Of a stretch of 64,000 nt of DNA, positions 32,531 through 40,322 are shown piece by piece. Below the pieces are notes generated by a model. It worked only from the letters and a program-made list of their open reading frames with translations. It did no database searches and was not told the origin of the DNA. The stretch lies in NCBI RefSeq assembly GCF_016025525.2, contig NZ_JACSGR010000002.1:124001-188000 (forward strand), given 5' to 3'. Source of the DNA: Eikenella glucosivorans (lineage in GTDB: Bacteria; Pseudomonadota; Gammaproteobacteria; Burkholderiales; Neisseriaceae). How positions within the stretch are numbered: the first letter of the stretch is position 1; the number at the start of each line of letters is the position of its first letter. A program made the position numbers and the translations under genes.

Positions 32531-33067
32531 ATGGCAGAGAATAAGATTATTTTTACTGGCCCTGTCGGGGTGGGGAAAACCACTGCTATTGCAGCATTAT
32601 CAGATGATCCGCCCATCAAAACCGATGCCCGTGCATCGGATATGACTACCTCCATGAAAAGCCACACCACAGTAGCAATGGACTATGGCGTCATTCATTT
32701 GGACGAAAACACCAAAGTACATTTGTATGGTACGCCTGGTCAGGAGCGGTTTGATTTCATGTGGGATATCTTGAGTCAAGGCAGTATGGGCTTGGTACTG
32801 CTGTTAGATAATACTCGATCTAACCCCCTAAAAGATTTAAAATTTTTCTTAGATTCGTTTAGTGATTTGCTCAAAACTGCGCCTGTTGTAGTGGGTGTAA
32901 CCAAGATGGATTTGAAAGCCACACCGGGTATTGATGTTTATCAAAAATATCTGCTGCAATATGGTATGAATGTGCCAGTGTTTGAGATTGATGCCCGCAA
33001 TGAAAACGACGTTAAGCAGCTGGTTACTGCGATGCTGTATTCAATTGATCCCGGTTTAGAGGTATAA
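32531..33067 (+). CDS. Ras-like small GTPase (MglA/Cvn-type)
   Basis: A 178-residue single-domain GTPase. G1 is GPVGVGKTT (residues 10-18), a Thr-rich switch I lies at about 39-48, and G3 reads GTPGQERF (67-74). It keeps the Ras-type Gln but has Gly in place of the usual Asp, as in the PGQ form of MglA-like proteins. G4 is TKMD (124-127) and the G5 region is EIDARNE (152-158). Family members pair with Roadblock proteins that act as GAP or scaffold, as MglA does with MglB; two such proteins follow directly. It has no lipidation motif or membrane helix. The likely role is a nucleotide switch controlling polar localisation or surface appendages. Confidence 0.85.
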   Translation: MAENKIIFTGPVGVGKTTAIAALSDDPPIKTDARASDMTTSMKSHTTVAMDYGVIHLDENTKVHLYGTPGQERFDFMWDILSQGSMGLVLLLDNTRSNPLKDLKFFLDSFSDLLKTAPVVVGVTKMDLKATPGIDVYQKYLLQYGMNVPVFEIDARNENDVKQLVTAMLYSIDPGLEV

Positions 33068-33069
33068 AA

Positions 33070-33729
33070 ATGGATTCAACACTACTTTTGCAGCCTAATT
33101 TATATCCGCGAGTAACGCCGGCTGGGGCTTACTATGCGGTGTCTAATAAGGGACAAAGCGCCAGCCGTACTTTGCTGGGTGGCATTTTGCAGGCCGGCGA
33201 GAAAGAGACCGTCAGCCGGGAAAACGTGTTGCGTTGGGCGCAAACTAATGATATTGATGCTGCTTTGAATCTATTGTATCGGATGCAGCGCTTGGAGTTT
33301 TTGTATGGCGAAGATGAGCCGGATCAAAAAACCGACTTGCTAAGCGGTACCGGCTTGCCCAATATTCTGATGCACCTTTCCGATGTGCAAAAAGCCTTGC
33401 TGGTGGATCAAGACGGCTTCTATTTCTCCAGTTCGGGCTTTAATCACGAAGCAGCGGAAGAAATTGCCGTATTAGCCAGCGAAGCAGTTCGCTTGTATGA
33501 GCAGCATAGCCTTTTGATTAAAAACAATTTGAATATTTATCACAACGCAGTGGGTATTTGCGACCCATCCGGCCAGAGCGAGCTGACCTTCTTCCCGCTG
33601 TATATTGGTGATTTGAAATTTATTCTAGTAACCGGCGGGGTGCCGCAATTGCATAAAGATGAATTTGTGTCCTTGGTGCGCGCCTTGTATCAAATTGTTG
33701 ATTCTGCCAACCAAATTGAAACATTCTGA
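33070..33729 (+). CDS. Winged-helix-like plus Roadblock-like protein
   Basis: A 219-residue protein starting two bases after the GTPase stop. The N-terminal half contains VSRENVLRWAQTNDIDAALNLLYRMQRLEFLYGED, which looks like a helical, possibly winged-helix, module. The C-terminal half (from about residue 110) reads like a divergent Roadblock/LC7 fold: LLVDQDGFYFSSSGFNHEAAEEIAVLASEAVRLYEQ, followed by strands FFPLYIGDLKFILVTGG. Roadblock proteins dimerise into platforms for Ras-like GTPases, so it is a good candidate GTPase partner. Assignment rests on pattern only. Confidence 0.6.
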   Translation: MDSTLLLQPNLYPRVTPAGAYYAVSNKGQSASRTLLGGILQAGEKETVSRENVLRWAQTNDIDAALNLLYRMQRLEFLYGEDEPDQKTDLLSGTGLPNILMHLSDVQKALLVDQDGFYFSSSGFNHEAAEEIAVLASEAVRLYEQHSLLIKNNLNIYHNAVGICDPSGQSELTFFPLYIGDLKFILVTGGVPQLHKDEFVSLVRALYQIVDSANQIETF

Positions 33730-33752
33730 TTAAATTATTGGGAAAACACGAT

Positions 33753-34121
33753 ATGCAACAACAATTAGTCTCTTCCGTACTGAGCGATTTAAACAGTTCT
33801 TCTGTTGATATTACCGCTTCCGCCGTTATTTCCAGCGACGGCCTGCCGATTGCCTCCATGCTCCAAGCCAATATCGACCCGGACCGCGTGGGCGCTATGT
33901 CTGCCGCCTTGCTGGCTTTGGGTAACCGCACCACCAAAGAGCTGCTGTGTGGCGAATTGGAGCAGGTTATCGTTAAAGGTACCGACGGCTACATCCTGCT
34001 GATTCAGGCCGGCGAAGATACCGTTTTGGTGGTAACCGCCCGCGAAAGTGCCAAATTAGGTTTGATTCTGCTGGATGCGCGCCGCGCTGCACGCAACATC
34101 GTGGATTTGGAAAGCAGCTAA
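33753..34121 (+). CDS. Roadblock/LC7 domain protein (MglB-like)
   Basis: A 122-residue single Roadblock/LC7 domain: LSDLNSSSVDITASAVISSDGLPIASM, AALLALGNRTTKELLCGELEQVIVKG, then YILLIQAGEDTVLVVTARESAKLGLILLDARRAARNI. This is the canonical order of the family, of which MglB is the best-known bacterial case. The ATG at 33753 is preferred over an upstream TTG. It is the last gene of the operon, followed by a DUS hairpin. MglB-type partners stimulate GTP hydrolysis and set polarity; here the partner is the GTPase two genes upstream. Confidence 0.85.
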   Translation: MQQQLVSSVLSDLNSSSVDITASAVISSDGLPIASMLQANIDPDRVGAMSAALLALGNRTTKELLCGELEQVIVKGTDGYILLIQAGEDTVLVVTARESAKLGLILLDARRAARNIVDLESS

Positions 34122-34150
34122 TCTATCCAACACGATGCAGTAAAGTCATC

Positions 34151-34190
34151 AGGCTACCTGAAAATACAGCCAATCTGTTTCAGGTAGCCT
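34151..34190 (+). terminator. DUS hairpin ending the GTPase operon
   Basis: AGGCTACCTGAAA and TTTCAGGTAGCCT pair around a 14-base loop, followed by TTTG. It separates the operon from ftsY. Confidence 0.7.
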
Positions 34191-34241
34191 TTGTTACATT
34201 GCCGGGCTGCAAACCGGCTGGTTTAGGGAAACTCTCGCAAA

Positions 34242-35393
34242 ATGGTATTTGGATTTTTTAGAAAACAGAAAACGCAGCCTGACGAGCAAGCTCAGGAGCT
34301 TGAAGCAGCTCAAACTGCCGGCGTGCCTGAAGAAACCGTAGCCGAGGAAGCTGCGGCTGAAGAGTTGGAAAATGCTCCAATTGCGGCAGGGGAAAGCGTG
34401 ATGCCGGAAGAGGCCGAGCCGGCTGAAGAGCCACCCGAAATCGAGAGTATCGTCCACACGGAGCCGCCAAGCGAGCAAACGCCCGCGCTCGGCTGGGCCG
34501 CCCGTTTGAAACAAGGGTTGAGCAAATCGCGCCAGCAGATGGCCAAATCGTTGGCCGGTGTGTTCGGTGGCGGCCAGATAGACGAAGACCTATATGAAGA
34601 GCTGGAAACCGTGCTGCTCACCAGTGACATGGGCATCGAGGCCACCGAGCACTTGATGGAAGAAGTGCGCAAACGCGTCAGCCTGCGTGGTTTGAAAGAC
34701 GGCGAAGAGCTGCGCGGTGCGCTTAAAGAGGCGGTTTACGAACTGATCAAACCGCTGGAGCAGCCACTGGATATTCCGGCAGACAAACAGCCCTTTGTGA
34801 TCATGCTCGCCGGCATCAACGGCGCCGGGAAAACCACCTCCATCGGCAAGCTGGCCAAATATTTCCAGGCGCAGGGCAAATCCGTGCTGCTGGCCGCCGG
34901 CGACACCTTCCGCGCCGCCGCGCGCGAACAGCTGGCCGAGTGGGGCGAGCGCAACGGCGTAACCGTGATCGCCCAGGCTTCGGGTGATTCCGCCGCCGTC
35001 TGCTTCGATGCGGTGGAAGCGGCCAAAGCGCGCGGCATCGACATCGTGCTGGCCGACACCGCCGGCCGCCTGCCCACGCAAACGCATTTGATGGAAGAAA
35101 TCAAAAAAGTGAAGCGTGTGTTGCAGAAAGCGCTGCCCGATGCGCCGCATGAAATCGTGGTGGTGCTTGATGCCAACATCGGCCAGAACGCCATCAACCA
35201 GGTGATTGCATTCGACGACGCGCTGGGGCTCACCGGCCTGATTGTGACCAAGCTCGACGGCACGGCCAAAGGCGGAGTGTTGGCGGCGCTGGCCAGCCGG
35301 CGGCCGGTGCCGGTGCGCTTTATCGGCGTGGGCGAAGGCATCGACGATTTGCGCCCGTTCAACGCCCGCGAATTTGTGGATGCCCTGTTGTAA
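34242..35393 (+). CDS. ftsY: Signal recognition particle receptor FtsY
   Basis: FtsY docks SRP-bound ribosomes at the inner membrane. The 383-residue protein has a short basic N-terminus (MVFGFFRKQK), then an acidic Glu/Ala-rich A domain to about residue 75. The N domain begins near WAARLKQGLSKSRQQMAKSL, and the G domain has GINGAGKTTSIGKLA, DTFRAAAREQL, DTAGRLPT and TKLDGTAKGG. The C-terminal stretch FIGVGEGIDDLRPFNAREFVDALL is diagnostic. It is transcribed with the upstream operon's polarity but separated by a DUS hairpin. Confidence 0.97.
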   Translation: MVFGFFRKQKTQPDEQAQELEAAQTAGVPEETVAEEAAAEELENAPIAAGESVMPEEAEPAEEPPEIESIVHTEPPSEQTPALGWAARLKQGLSKSRQQMAKSLAGVFGGGQIDEDLYEELETVLLTSDMGIEATEHLMEEVRKRVSLRGLKDGEELRGALKEAVYELIKPLEQPLDIPADKQPFVIMLAGINGAGKTTSIGKLAKYFQAQGKSVLLAAGDTFRAAAREQLAEWGERNGVTVIAQASGDSAAVCFDAVEAAKARGIDIVLADTAGRLPTQTHLMEEIKKVKRVLQKALPDAPHEIVVVLDANIGQNAINQVIAFDDALGLTGLIVTKLDGTAKGGVLAALASRRPVPVRFIGVGEGIDDLRPFNAREFVDALL

Positions 35394-35528
35394 ACCTCCC
35401 GTCGCACGATAAGGCTACCTGAAAAATTTTCAGCCTTGCAGCATCCGCCATCACCGTTTTCAGGTAGCCTGCTTGGCCACGCGGCAACAATGCTTGAACC
35501 ATTTACCCTTTCGATGAAGCAGGCATAA

Positions 35529-35557
35529 AGGCTACCTGAAAACTTTTCAGGTAGCCT
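35529..35557 (+). terminator. Perfect DUS palindrome before recN
   Basis: AGGCTACCTGAAAA and its complement with a single base between them. A second, longer DUS pair lies at about 35411-35470. Both fall in the ftsY-recN gap and can end the ftsY message. Confidence 0.7.
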
Positions 35558-35561
35558 GTTA

Positions 35562-35567
35562 TATAAT
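35562..35567 (+). promoter_or_regulatory. Probable -10 box of recN
   Basis: TATAAT five bases after the DUS palindrome and 33 bases before the recN ATG. The -35 region would lie inside the palindrome (CTTTTC area), with no good match. Confidence 0.4.
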
Positions 35568-35599
35568 CCGCCATCATCCAACGTTTTGCGAGAACAGCC

Positions 35600-37267
35600 A
35601 TGCTGCTTGCCCTATCCCTGCGCGATTTTGTCATCGTCGAGCAACTCCATTTGGATTTCCAGCCCGGATTCACCGTGCTCACCGGCGAAACCGGTGCCGG
35701 CAAATCCATCACCCTCGACGCGCTCAACCTGCTGCTCGGCGGCAAAGCCGACTACAGCCAAATCCGCCACGGCAAAAACGAAGCGCAGCTCTCCGCCCTG
35801 TTCGATTTGGCCGAGCTGCCCGAATTGCGCGCCGAACTGCAACAGCAAGGCCTGCTGGGCGAAGACGACAGCGAGCTGGCAGTGCGCCGCATCATCGACA
35901 CCAAAGGCCGCAGCCGCAGCTTTATCAACAACCAAGCCGCCACGCTTGCCCAGCTGCGCCAAATCGGCAGCCGGCTGGTGGACATTCACGGCCAAAGCGC
36001 CCACCACTCGCTCAACAGCGAAGCCGTGCAGCGCGAATTATTGGATGCCTTTGCCGGCAGCAAGCCTTTGGCAGCAGAAGTGAAAAACGCATATCAGCAA
36101 TGGCGGCAGGCCATCGAAGCTTTGGAAATCGCGCAATTGGAGAGCGAACGTTTGCAGGAAGAGAGCGAACGGCTGGCCTGGCAGGTGAGCGAGATGGAAA
36201 AACTGGCGCCGCTGGCGGGCGAATGGGAGCAGCTGTCGCAAAGCTACGATAGTTTGGCACACGCCGCCGAGCTACTGCAGGTTGCCGAAGAAGTGGCCGC
36301 CAGCATCGATGGCGACGACGGCCTGCACAGCCTGGCCGGCCGCTGCCGCCGCCAGCTGGAAAGCCTCTCCGGCATCGAGCCGCGTTTTGCCGAAAGCCTG
36401 GCCATGCTCGACAGCATCGAAGCCGAGTTGGGTGAAATCAGCAGCCATATGCACAGTGTCGCCTCCCGCGCCGAAATCAACCCGGCCGAGCTGGCCGCAC
36501 AGGAAGAGCGCATGGCCGAGCTGATGTCGGCCGCCCGCCGCCACCGCATCGAACCCGCCGAGCTGCCGGAAAAATGGGCGAAAATGCAGCAGGCGCTGGC
36601 CGATTCCGAAGCCGCCGCCGACATCGAAGCCCTGCAGGCACAAGTACGGCAGGCCGAAGCGGAATATATGCGGCCGGCGCGCGCGCTTTCCGCACAACGC
36701 CGGCAGGCTGCCGCCCAACTGGCCGAGGAAACCACCGCCCATATGCAGCAGCTTTCCATGCAGGGCGCGCGTTTCCACATCGAGCTGCTGCCGCATGAAG
36801 CGCAGTCCTACGGGTTGGAGCAGGTGCAGTTTCAGGTAGCCGCCAATCAGGGCAGCCCGCTGCGCCCGCTGAACAAAGTCGCTTCCGGCGGCGAGCTGGC
36901 GCGCATCAGCTTGGCATTGCAGGTAACCGCCAGCCGGTACACGCAAATCCCCACGCTGATTTTCGATGAAGTAGACAGCGGCATCGGCGGTGGGGTGGCC
37001 GAAACCGTGGGCCGCGCACTGCGCACACTGGGGCGGCGCCATCAGGTGCTGGCGGTAACGCACCTGCCGCAAGTGGCGGCTTGCGGTGAGCAGCATTGGC
37101 AGGTGAGTAAACGCAGTGCCGGCGGGCAAACCGTGAGCAGCATCCGCGAGCTGGACAGCGCAGCGCGGGTGGAAGAAATCGCCCGCATGCTCGGCGGCGA
37201 AACCATCACCGACACCACCCGCCGCCACGCCGCCGAAATGTTGCAGCTGGCCGCAGAGGCTACCTGA
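35600..37267 (+). CDS. recN: DNA repair protein RecN
   Basis: RecN is an SMC-like ATPase that acts early in double-strand break repair and supports transformation in Neisseria. The 555-residue protein has Walker A GETGAGKSI near residue 30 and a long coiled coil (about 150-370) with QLESERLQEESERLAWQVSEMEKL. SGGELARISLAL is the signature motif and LIFDEVDSGIGG is Walker B. One internal DUS encodes Phe-Gln-Val-Ala, and the terminal Glu-Ala-Thr-stop is read from another. The ATG is 33 bases after a TATAAT box. Confidence 0.96.
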   Translation: MLLALSLRDFVIVEQLHLDFQPGFTVLTGETGAGKSITLDALNLLLGGKADYSQIRHGKNEAQLSALFDLAELPELRAELQQQGLLGEDDSELAVRRIIDTKGRSRSFINNQAATLAQLRQIGSRLVDIHGQSAHHSLNSEAVQRELLDAFAGSKPLAAEVKNAYQQWRQAIEALEIAQLESERLQEESERLAWQVSEMEKLAPLAGEWEQLSQSYDSLAHAAELLQVAEEVAASIDGDDGLHSLAGRCRRQLESLSGIEPRFAESLAMLDSIEAELGEISSHMHSVASRAEINPAELAAQEERMAELMSAARRHRIEPAELPEKWAKMQQALADSEAAADIEALQAQVRQAEAEYMRPARALSAQRRQAAAQLAEETTAHMQQLSMQGARFHIELLPHEAQSYGLEQVQFQVAANQGSPLRPLNKVASGGELARISLALQVTASRYTQIPTLIFDEVDSGIGGGVAETVGRALRTLGRRHQVLAVTHLPQVAACGEQHWQVSKRSAGGQTVSSIRELDSAARVEEIARMLGGETITDTTRRHAAEMLQLAAEAT

Positions 37268-37423
37268 AAATAGGCAGCATATTTGGCTGCAAATTCAGCC
37301 AATCCCGTAAAACTCAAGCCCGATTGAAAATAGCAAATGCCGCTAAAGCCTAGCCAGCCCTGCGGTGTTTCCAACAGAGAAATACAGGTACAATACCCGC
37401 CGTTCCCTTTGAAAGAAAACACC

Positions 37424-38374
37424 ATGTCCCAACACCACAAACTCATCATCCTCGGCTCCGGCCCTGCCGGCTACACCGCTGCCGTTTACGCCGCCCGCGC
37501 CAACCTTAAACCCGTCATCATCACCGGCCTGGAGCAGGGCGGACAGCTGATGACCACCACCGAAGTGGACAACTGGCCGGCCGATGCCGACGGCGTGCAA
37601 GGGCCCGAGCTGATGGCGCGCTTCCTGGCGCACGCCGAACGCTTCGGCACCGAAATCATCTTCGACCACATCCACACCGCCCAGTTACAACAACGCCCGT
37701 TCAAGCTCATCGGCGACGCCGGCGAATACACCTGCGATGCGCTGATTGTGGCCACCGGCGCCTCCGCCAAATACCTCGGCCTGCCCAGCGAAACCGCCTT
37801 TGCCGGCAAAGGCGTGTCCGCCTGCGCCACCTGCGACGGCTTTTTCTATAAGAAACAAGATGTCGCTGTGGTGGGCGGTGGCAACACCGCCGTGGAAGAA
37901 GCGCTGTATCTGGCCAACATTGCCAACACCGTTACCCTCATCCACCGCCGCGACAGCTTCCGCGCCGAAAAAATCATGGTAGACAAGCTCATGCAGCGCG
38001 TGGCCGAGGGCAAAATCATCCTCAAGCTCAACAGCGAGCTGGATGAAATCCTTGGCGACGACAACGGCGTGAGCGGCGCCCGCCTGAAACACGCAGACGG
38101 CGGCAGCGAAGATATCGCCGTGCATGGCGTATTCATCGCCATCGGACACAAGCCGAATACCGACATCTTCAAAGGCCAACTCGATATGGACGCGGCAGGC
38201 TACCTGAAAACCAAAGGCGGCAGCGGCGACAACGTGGGCGCCACCAATATCGAAGGTATCTGGGCCGCCGGCGATGTGAAAGACCACACCTACCGCCAAG
38301 CCATCACCAGCGCCGCTTCCGGCTGCCAAGCCGCGCTGGATGCCGAACGCTGGCTTGACCGCCAAGGCCTGTAA
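37424..38374 (+). CDS. trxB: Thioredoxin reductase
   Basis: TrxB reduces thioredoxin with NADPH and FAD in the cytoplasm. The 316-residue protein has GSGPAGYTAA (FAD), the redox-active CATC (in SACATCDGFF) and GGGNTAVEEAL (NADPH), then the C-terminal FAD stretch GIWAAGDVKD. The start at 37424 follows a GAAAGAAAA leader; 29 residues of upstream frame are not part of the family. A DUS in the coding region encodes Gly-Tyr-Leu-Lys at about residue 258. A TACAAT box at 37389-37394 is a candidate -10. Confidence 0.97.
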   Translation: MSQHHKLIILGSGPAGYTAAVYAARANLKPVIITGLEQGGQLMTTTEVDNWPADADGVQGPELMARFLAHAERFGTEIIFDHIHTAQLQQRPFKLIGDAGEYTCDALIVATGASAKYLGLPSETAFAGKGVSACATCDGFFYKKQDVAVVGGGNTAVEEALYLANIANTVTLIHRRDSFRAEKIMVDKLMQRVAEGKIILKLNSELDEILGDDNGVSGARLKHADGGSEDIAVHGVFIAIGHKPNTDIFKGQLDMDAAGYLKTKGGSGDNVGATNIEGIWAAGDVKDHTYRQAITSAASGCQAALDAERWLDRQGL

Positions 38375-38394
38375 ACCGCCCAACTACAGCTAGG

Positions 38395-38433
38395 CAGGCT
38401 ACCTGAAAAACATTTTGATTTTCAGGTAGCCTG
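38395..38433 (+). terminator. DUS hairpin after trxB
   Basis: CAGGCTACCTGAAAA and TTTTCAGGTAGCCTG, loop of nine bases, starting 20 bases past the trxB stop. Confidence 0.75.
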
Positions 38434-38504
38434 TATCCGATGGCAAAGCCGTTCAAACCATTCCGCTATCCCGAATCATCCCGTGCTAATTTTCAGGTAG
38501 CCTC

Positions 38505-38945
38505 ATGCCCACCGTTACCTTCTACACCCATGTTGCCGATTTAGAACAGTTTGCCTGCCGCCTGAGCAAACGCGCAGTCGAGGCCGGCTGTCGGGTGCTG
38601 GTTTGGTCGGACAGCGCGGAGCAGACCGAAGCGCTGGATAAACTGCTGTGGTCGTTTGAGCCGGAAAGTTTCCTGCCACACGAAATCTGGCTGCCCGATA
38701 TGCCCATGCCGCCCGAGCCGGCCGTGCTGTTGGCCGACGGCAGCGAACTGCCCGCCATTGCTGCCGATTGGGTGGTGCTCAATTTGTCGGCGGCGGTTTG
38801 GAGCCGGGCACCGCAAGTGCCTGCGCGCATTTTAGAGATTGTGGGTAGTAGTGAGCCGCAACTGGCTGCCGCCCGCCTACGCTTCAGTGCCTACCGCCAA
38901 AGCGGCGGCCGGCTCGAGTATCACAAAATGCAGGGCAAGGCCTAG
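38505..38945 (+). CDS. holC: DNA polymerase III chi subunit
   Basis: HolC (chi) links the clamp-loader complex to SSB. The 146-residue protein opens with VTFYTHVADLEQFACRLSKRAVEAGCRVLVWS, which is typical for the family, and continues with LLWSFEPESFLPHEI. The middle VVLNLS strand and C-terminal AARLRFSAYRQSGGRLEYHKM match the chi fold. A DUS ends one base before the ATG, so it supplies the leader instead of a clear ribosome binding site. Its usual neighbour pepA is not next to it here. Confidence 0.9.
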   Translation: MPTVTFYTHVADLEQFACRLSKRAVEAGCRVLVWSDSAEQTEALDKLLWSFEPESFLPHEIWLPDMPMPPEPAVLLADGSELPAIAADWVVLNLSAAVWSRAPQVPARILEIVGSSEPQLAAARLRFSAYRQSGGRLEYHKMQGKA

Positions 38946-39001
38946 GGTTTGCTGGCTATTACTTTCTCAAGCGGGTTTTGTTCTAAAAGCGGCAGATTCA
39001 A

Positions 39002-39104
39002 GGCGGCAAGCGTAGCAAGGGGAGGATGCCAACGCGAAAGATGCTGTTTGGGGGGTAGGAAAAGCGCGAAAACCGGCCGCTGCCGAGAGACCCTGCTTGC
39101 CGCC
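39002..39104 (+). repeat. Long-range inverted repeat upstream of pheS
   Basis: GGCGGCAAGC (39002-39011) and GCTTGCCGCC (39095-39104) are perfect complements 83 bases apart in the holC-pheS gap. It could be a closing stem of a leader or 3' UTR structure, or chance in GC-rich DNA. No leader peptide with phenylalanine codons is evident. Confidence 0.35.
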
Positions 39105-39105
39105 G

Positions 39106-39134
39106 TTTAAAAACAGCACGTTTTCGGCTAAAAT
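39106..39134 (+). promoter_or_regulatory. Candidate pheS promoter
   Basis: TTTAAA (39106-39111) and TAAAAT (39129-39134), 17 bases apart, about 90 bases before the pheS ATG. A DUS follows at about 39170. Confidence 0.4.
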
Positions 39135-39221
39135 GCCGCCTTCCTTTATCTCAACCGCCGTTGCGGAATTTTCAGGTAGCCTTTCTGAGCGCCGCAGCAG
39201 CCTTCATTCCTCATCTTCACT

Positions 39222-40211
39222 ATGCAAAATGCAGAACAAATTGCTGCCGCCGGCATTGCCGCCGTGCAGGCCGCCGCCGACCAGCAGGCGCTGGAGCTGG
39301 TCAAAGCCCAATACCTCGGCAAAACGGGTGAGCTCAACGCCCTGCTCAAACAGCTCGGCAAAATGCCGCCCGAAGAGCGTAAAACCGTCGGCGCGCATAT
39401 CAACGAATGCAAACAGCGTTTTCAGGCCGCCTACGATGCCAAACGCGCCGAATTGGCCGAAGCCAAGTTGCAGGCCCAGCTCGCCGCCGAAGCCTTGGAC
39501 ATTACTCTGCCCGGGCGCGGACAAGAAATTGGCGGCCTGCACCCCGTTACCCTGACCCTGCAACGCGTGGTCGAACTCTTTCACAGCATGGGTTTCGAAG
39601 TGGCGGACGGCCCTGAAATCGAAGACGATTTCCACAATTTCCAAGCTTTGAATATCCCGCAAAATCATCCCGCCCGTGCCATGCAGGACACGTTTTATGT
39701 GGAAAACGGCGATGTTTTGCGCACTCACACCTCGCCGATTCAAATCCGCTATATGCTCGACAAAAAAGAGCCGCCCATCCGCATCATCGCGCCCGGCCGT
39801 GTTTACCGCGTGGACAGCGACGCCACACACTCGCCCATGTTCCATCAGGCCGAAGGCTTGTGGGTGGAAGAGGGCGTAACCTTTGCCGACCTGAAAGCCG
39901 TGTTCACTGACTTTATCCGCCGCTTTTTCGAGCGCGACGATTTGCAGGTGCGCTTCCGTCCGTCCTTTTTCCCGTTCACCGAACCGTCCGCCGAAATCGA
40001 CATCATGGGCGAGAACGGCAAATGGCTGGAAGTCGGCGGCTGCGGCATAGTGCATCCCAACGTATTGAAAAATGTGAACATCGACCCCGAGAAATATACC
40101 GGTTTCGCCTTCGGTATCGGTCTCGACCGCTTCGCCATGCTGCGTTACAACGTGAACGATTTGCGGCTGTTTTTCGATAACGATTTGAACTTCTTGAAAC
40201 AGTTTAAATGA
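39222..40211 (+). CDS. pheS: Phenylalanyl-tRNA synthetase alpha subunit
   Basis: PheS carries the catalytic site of the alpha2-beta2 enzyme. The 329-residue protein has an N-terminal coiled-coil arm (about residues 1-85) and then HPVTLTLQRVVELFHSMGF. Class II motif 2 lies in PPIRIIAPGRVYRVDSDATHSPMFHQ, and motif 3 is in GFAFGIGLDRFAMLRY. The gene is followed by a terminator-like hairpin built of Neisseria-type DUS, then pheT 111 bases later. The upstream flank carries an Eikenella DUS, so a dialect change falls within or beside this gene. Confidence 0.97.
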   Translation: MQNAEQIAAAGIAAVQAAADQQALELVKAQYLGKTGELNALLKQLGKMPPEERKTVGAHINECKQRFQAAYDAKRAELAEAKLQAQLAAEALDITLPGRGQEIGGLHPVTLTLQRVVELFHSMGFEVADGPEIEDDFHNFQALNIPQNHPARAMQDTFYVENGDVLRTHTSPIQIRYMLDKKEPPIRIIAPGRVYRVDSDATHSPMFHQAEGLWVEEGVTFADLKAVFTDFIRRFFERDDLQVRFRPSFFPFTEPSAEIDIMGENGKWLEVGGCGIVHPNVLKNVNIDPEKYTGFAFGIGLDRFAMLRYNVNDLRLFFDNDLNFLKQFK

Positions 40212-40246
40212 TTTTCAGACGACCTTTTTTATAGGTCGTCTGAAAA
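40212..40246 (+). terminator. Hairpin of two Neisseria-dialect DUS between pheS and pheT
   Basis: TTTTCAGACGACC and GGTCGTCTGAAAA pair around a T-rich loop and are followed by AAAAT. Both arms contain the full 12-mer AGGTCGTCTGAA or its complement (40214-40225, 40233-40244). A third foreign DUS, TTCAGACGGCCT, is at 40293-40304. It may limit read-through into pheT. Confidence 0.8.
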
Positions 40247-40322
40247 AAATATCTACATTATTGATGCTGTTTGAAAACATTGCGAAAACATTTTCAGACG
40301 GCCTAATAGCAGAGAAAGCATC

